Of a stretch of 64,000 nucleotides of DNA, positions 28,400-36,912 are shown piece after piece. Numbering within the stretch: position 1 is the stretch's first letter; every line of letters starts with the position of its first letter. The DNA is from Oscillatoria sp. FACHB-1407 (lineage in GTDB: Bacteria; Cyanobacteriota; Cyanobacteriia; Elainellales; Elainellaceae), in NCBI RefSeq assembly GCF_014697545.1, contig NZ_JACJSA010000022.1, positions 79,577 through 143,576 on the forward strand, given 5' to 3'. Under the pieces are notes generated by a model. It searched no databases and was not told where the DNA came from. It saw only the letters and a list, made by a program, of their open reading frames with translations. The translations under genes were made by a program, and so were the position numbers.

Positions 28400-29026
28400 C
28401 TATCCACTACACAAGTTGTCTAAAACGGCAGGTGTTCTTAATGCTTCAAACTCCTTAAAATACTCTTCTAGAGCTGTTTTAAGCACTTGATCAGCCTGCT
28501 GTTGAGAGAGTTCTGAGAGTTTTTCTTCTAACGTGTCCCAGGTGGCGGCTTGATCTGGTAACTGGGGCAGTCCTTCTGTGTAAGCGGTGCGTGCCTGTTG
28601 AGCCAATGCCTGAAGATCTGGATTGGGTAAAGCTTTGCAGAGTTCTTCACCCAAATGACTTTTGACCAAAATATCAGAGATGGAAATGATGCCAAGCAGT
28701 TCACCTCGAATCACAGGGGCTCTGAGCAATCGATTACGAGCAAACAGTTTCAGCACATTGTCAACACTCAAGTCCGGATTCACAACAATACAGGGTTTGG
28801 TCATCACCTCATGCACTCGAACATGCTCCGGATCGCAATTCCCATTTGCCATCTGACAGGCAATATCGGTTTCAGTGATAATGCCATAGGCATCATCCAC
28901 ATTGTCTCGCTCGACGATGAGCGATCGCCACCCTCGTACCTGCATTAGGGCGATCGCCTCCGCCAGAGTGGCTGAACTGCGAATGGTGACTACATCTCGT
29001 GTCATGATGTCTGATGCTTTCACCAT
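28400..29026 (-). CDS. CBS-domain pair protein within the hox operon
   Basis: 208 residues. Two CBS motifs (about 1-60 and 70-125: [42 protein letters not shown]) are followed by a helical tail of about 75 residues with no recognised fold. CBS pairs bind adenosine nucleotides or similar ligands and regulate partners. ATG 29026 is chosen because GAGGAGG stands just before it. It sits between hoxY and hoxH, so it is probably co-produced with the hydrogenase and may report energy state to it (inference). Confidence 0.9.
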   Translation of the reverse strand: MVKASDIMTRDVVTIRSSATLAEAIALMQVRGWRSLIVERDNVDDAYGIITETDIACQMANGNCDPEHVRVHEVMTKPCIVVNPDLSVDNVLKLFARNRLLRAPVIRGELLGIISISDILVKSHLGEELCKALPNPDLQALAQQARTAYTEGLPQLPDQAATWDTLEEKLSELSQQQADQVLKTALEEYFKEFEALRTPAVLDNLCSG

Positions 29027-29116
29027 ACTGACCTCCTCAAAATATCCCAATCAAAATTTCAATCGTTTCTTACTGAAGCTCCTGACTACTCCGCTCATTC
29101 CAGGAATGCGGCTATC

Positions 29117-29659
29117 TCAGCCAAATTTAATCTGCTGTCGCTCCAGACGAGGAATTTGACCATTGAGCAACGGTTCTAAAACGGCACGAATGCGATCGGC
29201 AGAAGGAGGACACCCTGGCAAATAGAGATCAACAGCCACAACGGCATGAACAGGGGTTACTCGGTCTAGGAGATCGGGTACAATTCCGGGTTCCGTTGGA
29301 ATCTGACCATGATGATTAGATAGTTCCAGATAGCTACGTTGCAGCGTCGGAAGCGCACTTCCCAATGAATTTCGCAATGCTGTCACATTTCCAGTCACAG
29401 CACAGTCTCCAAACGAGATCAGGAGGCGCGATCGCGCTCGAATTTTCTGAATCATATCCAGATGATCCGTATTGGCGATCGCCCCCTCGACTAACACAAC
29501 ATCCACCCCGTCTGGATACACTTTGACATCGATCAGTGGGCTGTAGACTAAATCCACTTGTTCTAGCAGGTCAAAGAGCCATTCATCTAAATCTAAAAAC
29601 GACATATGGCATCCAGAACAGCCACCAAGCCAAACCGTTGCCAATTTGAGACGGGACAT
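29117..29659 (-). CDS. hoxY: Bidirectional hydrogenase small subunit HoxY
   Basis: 180 residues. Cys ligands of the proximal [4Fe-4S] cluster are visible: GGCSGCHMSFLD near the N-terminus, SFGDCAVTGNV in the middle and LPGCPPSADRI near the end. The start ATG 29659 is preceded by GAGAGGAAAT. It transfers electrons from the HoxH active site to the HoxEFU module. Confidence 0.96.
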   Translation of the reverse strand: MSRLKLATVWLGGCSGCHMSFLDLDEWLFDLLEQVDLVYSPLIDVKVYPDGVDVVLVEGAIANTDHLDMIQKIRARSRLLISFGDCAVTGNVTALRNSLGSALPTLQRSYLELSNHHGQIPTEPGIVPDLLDRVTPVHAVVAVDLYLPGCPPSADRIRAVLEPLLNGQIPRLERQQIKFG

Positions 29660-29710
29660 GATTTCCTCTCAACTATTTCACTAAAATTTGGGCAATTTTG
29701 ACAGCTTGAC

Positions 29711-29875
29711 CTATGACAAAATCCCCAAGAAAAATGAAATGGCACTTTCCCGGATAAAATTCATGATGGCAATGGCAGCTTGAGGAAACAGCGTTGCTTC
29801 AATCCCTAACAAGAACAATGCTAGAAGGAACCACAAGACAACCCATAGAAACTGTGGATTATGGAACCTTAACAT
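29711..29875 (-). CDS. Small membrane protein (54 aa) between hoxU and hoxY
   Basis: ATG 29875 (MLRFHNPQFLW) is preceded by GCGAGGTG. It has one strong hydrophobic helix (VVLWFLLALFLLGIEATLF) and a second moderately hydrophobic stretch near the C-terminus (ISFFLGIL). It lies 14 bp after hoxU and about 50 bp before hoxY on the same strand, so it is transcribed with the hydrogenase. No family recognised. It could anchor the otherwise soluble Hox complex or be an independent small membrane protein. That the hydrophobic pattern is kept in a tight operon slot argues against chance. Confidence 0.65.
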   Translation of the reverse strand: MLRFHNPQFLWVVLWFLLALFLLGIEATLFPQAAIAIMNFIRESAISFFLGILS

Positions 29876-29889
29876 AATAAACACCTCGC

Positions 29890-30606
29890 TTAGAATTGCC
29901 ATTGTTGCTTTTGACGAGCATTGACGATGAACTCAATTTGGGTGCGATCGTGGATCATCTCACCCACCGTTGAACCCTGATGAAAAATTGCACCCGTTGG
30001 ACAGGCGGCGACACATTTGCCACAGGATGTACAGGTTTGAGACATGCCCCAAGGTTGATGTAGATCGGTGATGACCTGGGATTGCCAACCTCGACCTGCT
30101 ACATCCCACGTATGAGCACCTTCTAACTCATCGCAAACCCGTACACAACGGGTACATAAAACACAACGATTGGGATCGCTCCCAAAGCGATCGTGAGACA
30201 GATCAACTGAACGATGAGGAAACTGGTACTCTAACCGCACATGATCCATCCCCATTTCCATCGCTAGATTTTGCAGTTCACAATGACTGTTGGCAACACA
30301 AACAGCACAAGTATGGTTCCCTTCTGCAAACAACATTTCAACGATCAGGCGACGATACTTTTGCAGGCGATCGCTCTGGGTTCGTACACTCATCCCCTCT
30401 GCCACTTTGGTCACACAGGCTGGTTGCAGCTTAGCACTCCCCGCAATTTCGACCAGACACAAACGACAGGCACCAACTCTCGAAATCCCCTCCAGATAGC
30501 ACAAGGTAGGAATATAAATTCCCGCAACGTGTGCGGCCTGAAGAATAGTTTCTGCTTCACGAGCAGTGATGAGTTGACCATCAATCGTGAGGGTTTTAAC
30601 GGTCAT
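29890..30606 (-). CDS. hoxU: Bidirectional hydrogenase diaphorase subunit HoxU
   Basis: 238 residues, the usual HoxU size. An N-terminal [2Fe-2S] ferredoxin-like domain (CYLEGISRVGACRLC, PACVTKV) is followed by an NuoG-like Cys/His region (HTCAVCVANSHCELQ) and two [4Fe-4S] motifs (RCVLCTRCVRVC, CTSCGKCVAACPTGAI). ATG 30606 (MTVKTLTIDG) was chosen over an upstream in-frame start at 30741 because the longer form would overlap uspA and add a basic, unrelated leader. Confidence 0.95.
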   Translation of the reverse strand: MTVKTLTIDGQLITAREAETILQAAHVAGIYIPTLCYLEGISRVGACRLCLVEIAGSAKLQPACVTKVAEGMSVRTQSDRLQKYRRLIVEMLFAEGNHTCAVCVANSHCELQNLAMEMGMDHVRLEYQFPHRSVDLSHDRFGSDPNRCVLCTRCVRVCDELEGAHTWDVAGRGWQSQVITDLHQPWGMSQTCTSCGKCVAACPTGAIFHQGSTVGEMIHDRTQIEFIVNARQKQQWQF

Positions 30607-30643
30607 CGCTGGTGCTGATAAAGGTTTTGATGAGACTAACGGA

Positions 30644-31189
30644 TTAGCGTAAAACAGCCGCGATCGCCGCAGACTCAGTGGAACTGGTTTGAATCGTAGG
30701 ACGAACAATATGAACCGAGCAGGGCGCATGATTAGCAACATAATGGCTGACGCTGCCCAGCAGCAGTTCTGTTAAACCTGAGTGGCCTCGATGCCCAATC
30801 ACAATTAGATTTGCTTGCCATAATCGAGCAAAGTCACAAATGGCTTCGCCCGGTTCACCCAAACACTGGAAAAACTCAGCCGCAACCCCCTGAGCGATCG
30901 CATCATGGGTATAGGATTTCAAAATATTAATATCTGGGTTATCTGTGGCGGTCAGTCGATCGAAGTGCCAATGCCCTATATAACATTTGATAGCACTGTC
31001 TGTAGGTGTAGGGTATTCCTCTAAAGTTTCCAGTTCTGAATCAGGTACGGTGACAGACTCGTCCACAGGCAAAATATGGAGCAACCCCAACTGAGCCTGG
31101 GTCTGTTTAGCAATTGATATAGCCGTATTGACGACCCATCGACTCATGAGTGAAACATCAATCGCTACCAAAATTTTTTTAATCATCAT
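30644..31189 (-). CDS. Universal stress protein (UspA family) within the hox operon
   Basis: 181 residues, Rossmann-like Usp fold. It starts IKKILVAIDVS and ends with the nucleotide-binding motif GHRGHSGLTELLLGSVSHYV (G-2x-G-9x-GS pattern), so it is likely an ATP-binding type. A GGAGG lies before the start. It is 10 bp downstream of hoxF and 37 bp upstream of hoxU. As with the CBS protein, its location inside the operon suggests an energy or stress input to the hydrogenase, but no direct role is known from sequence. Confidence 0.92.
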   Translation of the reverse strand: MMIKKILVAIDVSLMSRWVVNTAISIAKQTQAQLGLLHILPVDESVTVPDSELETLEEYPTPTDSAIKCYIGHWHFDRLTATDNPDINILKSYTHDAIAQGVAAEFFQCLGEPGEAICDFARLWQANLIVIGHRGHSGLTELLLGSVSHYVANHAPCSVHIVRPTIQTSSTESAAIAAVLR

Positions 31190-31199
31190 ATTGCCTCCA

Positions 31200-32891
31200 T
31201 TATTCTTGATGATGGTTTGCCCGTGAAGAGTCTGAGGAGGAGGGTGCGGATTGAATTAACGCCAGATAATCCTCCCGAAAGTGCCGCAGGGTGCTGAAAA
31301 CAGGGTTAGGTGCTGATTGTCCTAATCCACACAAGCTCGTATGTTTAACCATGTCACACAGTTCTTCGAGCAGCTCCAGATCCGTTGACGTTGCCTTCCC
31401 ACTCCGAATCTTGGTAAGGAGCTGATGGAGTTGCACGGTTCCGACTCGACAGGGAATGCATTTGCCGCACGATTCATCTCGGCAAAATTCCATAAAATAA
31501 CGCGCAACATCAACCATATTGGTTTGCTGATCCATCGCGATCATGCCGCCAGAACCCATGGCGGAACCGAGTTGAGCCAAAGATTCGTAATCCACTGGAG
31601 TATCAAACGCAGAGGCAGGAATGCAGCCACCCGAAGGACCACCCGTTTGTACTGCTTTGGCAGTTCCCCCGCCCGGTACACCACCTCCCATCTCTTCAAC
31701 AATTTGTCGCAGAGAGGTGCCCATCGGTACTTCAATTAAACCTGTGTTGCGAAGGTGGCCTGTCAGAGCAAAAACTTTTGTGCCTTTGCTTTTCTCAGTG
31801 CCAATGCTAGCAAACCAGTCAGACCCATAGCGAATAATGGATGGGACATTGGCGAAGGTTTCAACGTTATTAATTAATGTCGGGAACCCCCATAACCCCC
31901 GTTCGGCTGGATAGGGTGGACGAGGGCTGGGAGTTCCCCGTTTGCCTTCAATGGATGCCATTAAAGCCGTTTCTTCACCACACACATAAGCCCCAGCCCC
32001 AGTGCGAAGATCAATCCGAAAGTCAAAGGGAGAATCAAAGATTTGGCTGCCTAACAGCCCTAACTGTTGGGCTTGCCGAATCGCCAGTTGGAGCCGCCGA
32101 CTGGCTAGAGAATACTCTGCTCGGATGTAGATGTAGCCTTGAGTTGCACCGATCGCATAAGCGGCGATCGCCATCCCTTCTAACATGCGGTGTGGATCAC
32201 TTTCCATCACACTCCGATCCATAAATGCACCCGGATCACCCTCATCGGCATTGCATACTACAAATTTGCGATCGGCGGTGACTGACAGTTCCCCCTTTGT
32301 CGTCGCCTTTGCTACCGTTGCCCACTTTAACCCAGTCGGGTATCCTGCTCCGCCTCGTCCCCGCAAACCACTACGGGTAATGGCATCAATTACCTGATGA
32401 GGCGTCATTTCGCGTAAGACCTGATGAAGTGACTGATACCCTCCCACTGCAATGTAAGATTCAATCCGTTCCGGGTCGATCACACCCGTATTTTCTAGAA
32501 CGACCGACCGTTGACGGGTAAAAAACGGATGGGTCAAATCACCCCGTTGCAACGGTTCACACTTGGTTTTGGAGATGGAGGTTGGCTGTAAAGCAGCAAC
32601 AATGGCTGAAGCTTGATCAGGCGTGACGGTTTCATATAACAACGATCGATCGGGTTGAGTTTTATCATCCACCGCAACCAGAGGGGCACGACAGCACAAC
32701 CGCATGCAACCCACCCCAGATACCTTGACTTGATCTGCCATCCCTGCTGCAATGACGGCTGCTTGCAACTTCTCTCGAAGGATCAGTGAATCTGCTGCAA
32801 CACAGCCTGCGGCGACACAACAGCGAATATGAACCGCCTTTTGAGTTTGACGTTCTTTTTCAGCAATGTCTAGCAGTTCTGGTAGATCCAT
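31200..32891 (-). CDS. hoxF: Bidirectional hydrogenase diaphorase subunit HoxF
   Basis: 563 residues. The N-terminal thioredoxin-like [2Fe-2S] domain has CCVAAGC...CMRLCC. The NAD/FMN core has GRGGAGYPTGLKW and GAYVCGEETALMAS, plus PPYPAERGLWGFPT. The C-terminal [4Fe-4S] motif is ESCGKCIPCRVG. It is homologous to NuoF plus an NuoE-like domain and carries the NAD(P)H site. It lies 65 bp downstream of hoxE. Confidence 0.96.
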   Translation of the reverse strand: MDLPELLDIAEKERQTQKAVHIRCCVAAGCVAADSLILREKLQAAVIAAGMADQVKVSGVGCMRLCCRAPLVAVDDKTQPDRSLLYETVTPDQASAIVAALQPTSISKTKCEPLQRGDLTHPFFTRQRSVVLENTGVIDPERIESYIAVGGYQSLHQVLREMTPHQVIDAITRSGLRGRGGAGYPTGLKWATVAKATTKGELSVTADRKFVVCNADEGDPGAFMDRSVMESDPHRMLEGMAIAAYAIGATQGYIYIRAEYSLASRRLQLAIRQAQQLGLLGSQIFDSPFDFRIDLRTGAGAYVCGEETALMASIEGKRGTPSPRPPYPAERGLWGFPTLINNVETFANVPSIIRYGSDWFASIGTEKSKGTKVFALTGHLRNTGLIEVPMGTSLRQIVEEMGGGVPGGGTAKAVQTGGPSGGCIPASAFDTPVDYESLAQLGSAMGSGGMIAMDQQTNMVDVARYFMEFCRDESCGKCIPCRVGTVQLHQLLTKIRSGKATSTDLELLEELCDMVKHTSLCGLGQSAPNPVFSTLRHFREDYLALIQSAPSSSDSSRANHHQE

Positions 32892-32956
32892 AGCGATAGC
32901 AATTCGCGGCTTACAACAGTCAAACGTGAAAACGATTCGAGCTTTGAAGCGAAACC

Positions 32957-33451
32957 CTAGACCTCAGTGTCTATGCGCCTTGAGAGAGGTCTTAGGCGAT
33001 CGCGCAGCAAACCTGGCGTTTGATAACCGTGCACTCGATCATCAATGACAACAATAGGCGCAAGACCACAGGTTCCTAGACAACGAGCCGTGGATATCGA
33101 AAATTGTTGATTAGCTGTCGTTTCACCAGCATGAAGATGAGCAAACTGTTCAACGGTAGACAAGAGCGCATCTGCTCCTTTGACGTAGCAGGCCGTGCCA
33201 GTGCAAACCACACAATGATGTACCCCTTTAGGCACCATAGAAAATAGGTGGTAAAACGTTGCTACGCCATATACTCGGCTGGGGGGCAACTTTAAGCTGT
33301 GGGCAATATACAACAGCAGATTAGTGTCTAGATAACCAAATAGATCTTGTGCAGAGTGCAAAATTTCAATCAGAGCGTCTTGTTGATACTGATAACGTTT
33401 TATTGCAGCGTCCAATATTCTGAAGCTTACATCCCCACTCGGATGTTTCAT
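32957..33451 (-). CDS. hoxE: Bidirectional hydrogenase subunit HoxE
   Basis: 164 residues, NuoE-like thioredoxin-fold [2Fe-2S] protein: YGVATFYHLF, CTGTACYVKGA and ARCLGTCGLAP give the four Cys ligands. It is the first gene of the operon hoxEF-uspA-hoxU-orf-hoxY-CBS-hoxH. ATG 33451 follows AGGATGG. HoxE links the diaphorase to further electron carriers. Confidence 0.95.
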   Translation of the reverse strand: MKHPSGDVSFRILDAAIKRYQYQQDALIEILHSAQDLFGYLDTNLLLYIAHSLKLPPSRVYGVATFYHLFSMVPKGVHHCVVCTGTACYVKGADALLSTVEQFAHLHAGETTANQQFSISTARCLGTCGLAPIVVIDDRVHGYQTPGLLRDRLRPLSRRIDTEV

Positions 33452-33865
33452 AAAACCATCCTGGATATGAGATAAAAGACGAAATTACTACACTAAACTC
33501 GTCAGGTTCTACCTTTAGAACATAGAGAAGAACTATAAGGATTGTGTGAAGGACATCAAAAACCTGAGCGTCAATTAGAACTATCGAATTTGTGCCTGTC
33601 CAATGACACTTAGGATAGGGCACTCAACAGGACTCAACAGATTTGTCAGGCAATCAGCCTCACAACTTCTTTAGTTTTTGTCTCTAAGCTGTAGAAGTCT
33701 AAACAAAATGAATGATTCCTCTCACAATTCGCTTATCTCACAAATCATTTAGAACCGCTATAGTTAACTTAAAAACACTTCTATCAATCAGAAGCAATAA
33801 CCAAACTTAAAGAAAAAGATTTACTACGAAAATTTACTACAACGTTTTAATTACAGGAGATTAAC
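33452..33865. promoter_or_regulatory. Divergent promoter region hoxE / LuxR-type regulator
   Basis: 414 bp, AT-rich, no credible gene. It holds CCTCACAACTTCTTTAG at about 33658-33674 and a pair TCTCACAATTC and TCTCACAAATC at 33720-33746, similar to boxes upstream of hsp20 and hoxW. A strong ribosome site (ACAGGAGATTAAC) precedes the + strand gene. Promoter hexamers could not be assigned with confidence. Confidence 0.5.
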
Positions 33866-34228
33866 ATGAACTGTGTACAGTTTTTATCACCTGAAAAATC
33901 AAATAATAATATTGCTATTTTCCCTACTCACCCTCAAGGTCTAGTTTTTCTTGACCAACTATCAAAGCCTTCTGCTCCAACAATGGTTAGCATTCTTGCG
34001 CTTAACTCAGATTATTGGAGCATTTTACAAGATCACCCGTTAACCAAGCGTGAACTCGATGTTTTACGGTTAATTGTGGATGGATATACAAATGCGGCGA
34101 TCGCCCAAAAACTGTATTTAAGCGTTGGGACGATCAAGACGCATGTTCGTAATATTCTCAGCAAATTCAATGTTCACGATCGCACACAAGCAGCCGTTAT
34201 TGCTTTACGGGCTGGATTGGTGAACTAG
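33866..34228 (+). CDS. Stand-alone LuxR/GerE-type HTH regulator, divergent from hoxE
   Basis: 120 residues. The variable N-terminal 50 residues contain no receiver domain. The C-terminal GerE HTH domain is complete: LTKRELDVLRLIVDGYTNAA, then IAQKLYLSVGTIKTHVRNIL, then KFNVHDRTQAAV. The protein should bind DNA, probably as a dimer. A paralogue with the same C-terminal half lies at 46870. Position back-to-back with hoxE makes it a candidate regulator of the hydrogenase operon (inference from location). Confidence 0.9.
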   Translation: MNCVQFLSPEKSNNNIAIFPTHPQGLVFLDQLSKPSAPTMVSILALNSDYWSILQDHPLTKRELDVLRLIVDGYTNAAIAQKLYLSVGTIKTHVRNILSKFNVHDRTQAAVIALRAGLVN

Positions 34229-34314
34229 TCCAGAGAAGTTTGAGGAATGATTGTAGGGTGTTCAAGGCATGACCGCTAAGAATATCTAGAGCAGCAGTGA
34301 GGGCAGAATTAACC

Positions 34315-34755
34315 ATGGTGGCCAGTTATCGAGAGAAAATAATTACGCTGTGGGCAGTATTTCTGTTAGGAATACTGTTTCACACTCAATTGGGTTTAAT
34401 GCCGTTATTTCATAACCTGAGTGTTGCGACTTCCGAAGCCCATGAAACGACAGATATTGCCTGGGTATTATGGCTCATGCTAGGTTTTTTTGTCATTCCA
34501 ATGGGGCTGATAATTACAGCACTCTTCACTCACTCAAAACCCTACCGCAGGCTGCATTTCGGAGTCACTGTTGTCTACTCTCTTCTAAACTTTTTTCATA
34601 TCGTTGCTGATCTATTAGTGCAACCGATCGCCTGGTATCAAATTGCCTTGATGATCATATTGTTTCTAATTGGAATCCTACTCAATATTGTTGCTTTTCA
34701 ATGGATGCACAGCCGAGAGACTCATCGGCTTTTACAAGAACACTCAGTCCTGTAG
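34315..34755 (+). CDS. Four-helix membrane protein of unknown function
   Basis: 146 residues with four predicted membrane helices: IITLWAVFLLGILFHTQLG, WVLWLMLGFFVIPMGLIITA, LHFGVTVVYSLLNFFHIVA and IALMIILFLIGILLNIVAF. No recognised domain. ATG 34315 (MVASYREK) was taken over a GTG at 34297. It lies about 90 bp after the LuxR-type gene on the same strand and may be its co-transcribed target. Confidence 0.7.
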   Translation: MVASYREKIITLWAVFLLGILFHTQLGLMPLFHNLSVATSEAHETTDIAWVLWLMLGFFVIPMGLIITALFTHSKPYRRLHFGVTVVYSLLNFFHIVADLLVQPIAWYQIALMIILFLIGILLNIVAFQWMHSRETHRLLQEHSVL

Positions 34756-34798
34756 GTCAATAAGTTCTAAAACCAGGCATTTGGGGAAACTCCCCCAA

Positions 34799-34836
34799 CC
34801 CCCAAGTGGGGAGGTAGTGATGTTCCCACTTGGGGG
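34799..34836. terminator. Strong 12-bp-stem hairpin after the membrane-protein gene
   Basis: CCCCCAAGTGGG pairs perfectly with CCCACTTGGGGG across a 14-nt loop. A second, smaller hairpin (TTGGGGAAACTCCCC) precedes it. It lies 45-80 bp after the stop at 34755. There is no T-run, so it may be a dispersed repeat used as an RNA-stabilising or terminating structure and not a classical terminator. Confidence 0.5.
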
Positions 34837-34932
34837 GATTAAATCAGATCGGATATTAATTCCCTGGTGGGGGCGAACGGTCGTTCATCTCCACAAAACA
34901 GCGTCGATGCTGTTTAATTTCCATTCCTAAGC

Positions 34933-35047
34933 ACTGCTATTCACAGATAGGGTTCGGAAATAAAACAAGGGGGTGTGGGGGCTGCGCCCCAGCCAGGGGT
35001 TCCACCCCTGCACCCCAAATTCCCACTCCTATTTATGACGAGTTGTA
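34933..35047 (+). repeat. Dispersed palindromic repeat, long form, copy 4
   Basis: Same outer arms and core as 13061-13171: ACTGCTATTCACAGATAGGG at the left, GGCTGCGCCCCAGCCAGGGG in the middle, CACCCCAAATTCCC and ATTTATGACGAGTTGTA at the right. No gene is disrupted here, so this copy shows the element boundaries most cleanly. It lies 120 bp upstream of a + strand gene. Confidence 0.85.
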
Positions 35048-35167
35048 CTAAGCAAACTGCTAGCCAGGGTTGCATCAGTTTTGCACACTCAACAGATCAA
35101 TATGCGTTATAAGTTTGTATGCTAAAGCATGTAAAAATTCTCTTGACAATTTTTGCCCTATACCTGC

Positions 35168-35626
35168 ATGAGTGGTTCCCAGATTAACGTTGTTCCGATT
35201 GCCTGTTGTCTTTCAAATTTGACAGTCTTTACAACAGATGCCAATTCAGTCTTTCCTAACACTATCTTACAAAGCAATCAGCCTTTTTCACTCAAGGTTA
35301 CAGTCGAGTTTTCGGGGCCAGGAGCGATCGCCTTTGTACCCCTTGCACCTTCTATTCAGGTTGAGTTTTATGCAAAACCGCTCAGTCCCGATCCTGGCAT
35401 TGTTCTTGGAAAAGTTGAAGTCAAAGCAAATCCCAATGTCCTGACATACCCACTTACGCTGACCCTTCCCCCACCAACATCAATCGGATTGCGTCCTAAA
35501 ACCATCTATAGCATCGGCTCGGTCTTGCAGATTGGTAATCCTGATTGGCCTTCGTTTATTAATGGGTTTACCGAAGAACTCACAATCGAAATCTATGCCA
35601 CCCCGCCAGAAAAGAAATCTAAGTAA
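35168..35626 (+). CDS. Hypothetical beta-rich protein (152 aa)
   Basis: Starting at ATG 35168 (MSGSQINVVPIACC) the protein alternates hydrophobic and polar residues and is rich in Pro, Thr and Val (FSLKVTVEFSG, IQVEFYAKPLS, LTYPLTLTLPPP). It looks like one immunoglobulin-like beta sandwich and ends PPEKKSK. No signal peptide and no recognised family. A TTGACA-like hexamer lies about 30 bp before the ATG. Function unknown. Confidence 0.6.
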   Translation: MSGSQINVVPIACCLSNLTVFTTDANSVFPNTILQSNQPFSLKVTVEFSGPGAIAFVPLAPSIQVEFYAKPLSPDPGIVLGKVEVKANPNVLTYPLTLTLPPPTSIGLRPKTIYSIGSVLQIGNPDWPSFINGFTEELTIEIYATPPEKKSK

Positions 35627-35798
35627 TAGGAATCAAATAAGTTCGAGACTTGGTAGGGAGAGAAAGCAGACATCCCCCTTTATCTACCTTCTCCCCCACT
35701 CATCCCAAGACATGGGTCAAGGTTGCCCACATCTTAATCCTCACACCAATGACATCAGTTGCGACCTGTTAAAGCTGAGAGAGACGCCAACGCGGTTC

Positions 35799-36266
35799 TT
35801 AGTCAAGCTTAACCTTGACTGTTTTGCGCTGTTCTGACTCAGCTTTAGGTAGCGTCAAGCTCAACATACCATTCTTAAACTCAGCTTGAACTTTGTCAGG
35901 TTGAACATGCGCTGGCAATGAAATTCTGCGCTCAAATTTGCCGTAGTGAAATTCAGTACGCATCACGCCTTTGCCTTCTGTTTTGGATTCTGACTTCCGT
36001 TCACCTTTGATTGAAACTAATGTTTCTGTCACTTCAACCTCTAAATCTTTTGCCTCCATTCCAGGAGCTTCTAGTTTGAGATGGATAGCGTCGTTTGCTT
36101 CTTCGATTTCTGCCGCAGGGATAAAAGCAGGCGATCGCCCCTCTCCGTTTCCATCTGGTAGAAGTCGATCAAACAAACGATTCATTTCTCGTTGCAAACT
36201 TTCAATTTCTCGAAATGGTTCCCAGTGGCTTAAGTTTTCTAGAGAACTGCGTTGTAGTAATGCCAT
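35799..36266 (-). CDS. hspA: Small heat-shock protein Hsp20 (HspA/IbpA family)
   Basis: 155 residues. The alpha-crystallin domain (about 45-145) contains DAIHLKLEAPGMEAKDLEVE, the FHYGKFERRISLP block and the conserved GMLSLTLPK near the end. The N-terminus MALLQRSSLENL is typical of cyanobacterial HspA. An ATP-independent chaperone that holds unfolding proteins. A ribosome site AGGAGATAAC precedes the start. The upstream 650 bp hold several CTCACAA boxes shared with the hoxE/luxR intergenic region. Confidence 0.95.
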   Translation of the reverse strand: MALLQRSSLENLSHWEPFREIESLQREMNRLFDRLLPDGNGEGRSPAFIPAAEIEEANDAIHLKLEAPGMEAKDLEVEVTETLVSIKGERKSESKTEGKGVMRTEFHYGKFERRISLPAHVQPDKVQAEFKNGMLSLTLPKAESEQRKTVKVKLD

Positions 36267-36912
36267 ATGAGTTATCTCCTGTTTCTAAAGAAGTTAATCA
36301 CACTAATTCACTGTAAGGCGAATGCTCAGATGCACTAAGGAGTTGTGAGAAGATTTCGAAAATAAGATTTCTGGAGTGAATAGGATGTTCCAAAGTAACT
36401 GGATGGTTTAGAGAACTTGATTCATTATGGTTATCAGTTTGGAACGATCGAACAAGACTCATTAGGCTGATGCCTTGCTCTCATTTAGATTTATGGTTTG
36501 ACATTTCTCTGGATATTACAATAGCTCAAGAGCTTAAAGAAGTTGTGAGGATGCAGTGTTTATTTGTACCTATCAGGAGAGAATTTTACAACCCAACAAA
36601 TGTTCTTAAATAGCGCACGAGTAATAGACACGCTTTAGTTGACACAACCCAAATTGAGATTGCCATATCACTGAGCATCCCTTCACAAAATCCTTAGAAG
36701 TTTTTCCTATGATTAGAGATGAGAGTTAACCTCATTGCGCTCACTAACAGTGTTCACTAACAGTGCTGATCGCTCGATTTCTAGTATTCACCAGTCAGAT
36801 CACAACGTGTCAGGTTTTATTAACCCTTGTAGAGAGGAGGATGGCACAGTTCCTCCTCTTTTTCTAGACTCATCAGCAACATCAGATTTCACTGTTTCAA
36901 GTCTGTCAAGTG
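36267..36912. promoter_or_regulatory. Long intergenic region upstream of hspA
   Basis: 646 bp without a credible gene. It contains AAATCTTCTCACAACTCC (minus strand, about 36339-36356), CCTCACAACTTCTTTAA (minus, 36534-36550) and CTTCACAAAATCCTTAGAAG (plus, 36681-36700). The second shares 16 identical bases with the box at 33658. A weak 62-codon frame at 36735 has no ribosome site and was not called. Confidence 0.4.

Noticed and set aside
30607..30741. Upstream start extending HoxU by 45 residues
   Set aside because: It would overlap uspA by about 100 bp and add a basic leader; 238 aa from ATG 30606 is normal for HoxU.
33500..33545. Possible LexA-like box (AGTTCTTCTCTATGTTCT on minus strand) upstream of hoxE
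   Set aside because: Half-site spacing does not match the cyanobacterial LexA consensus; too weak to claim.
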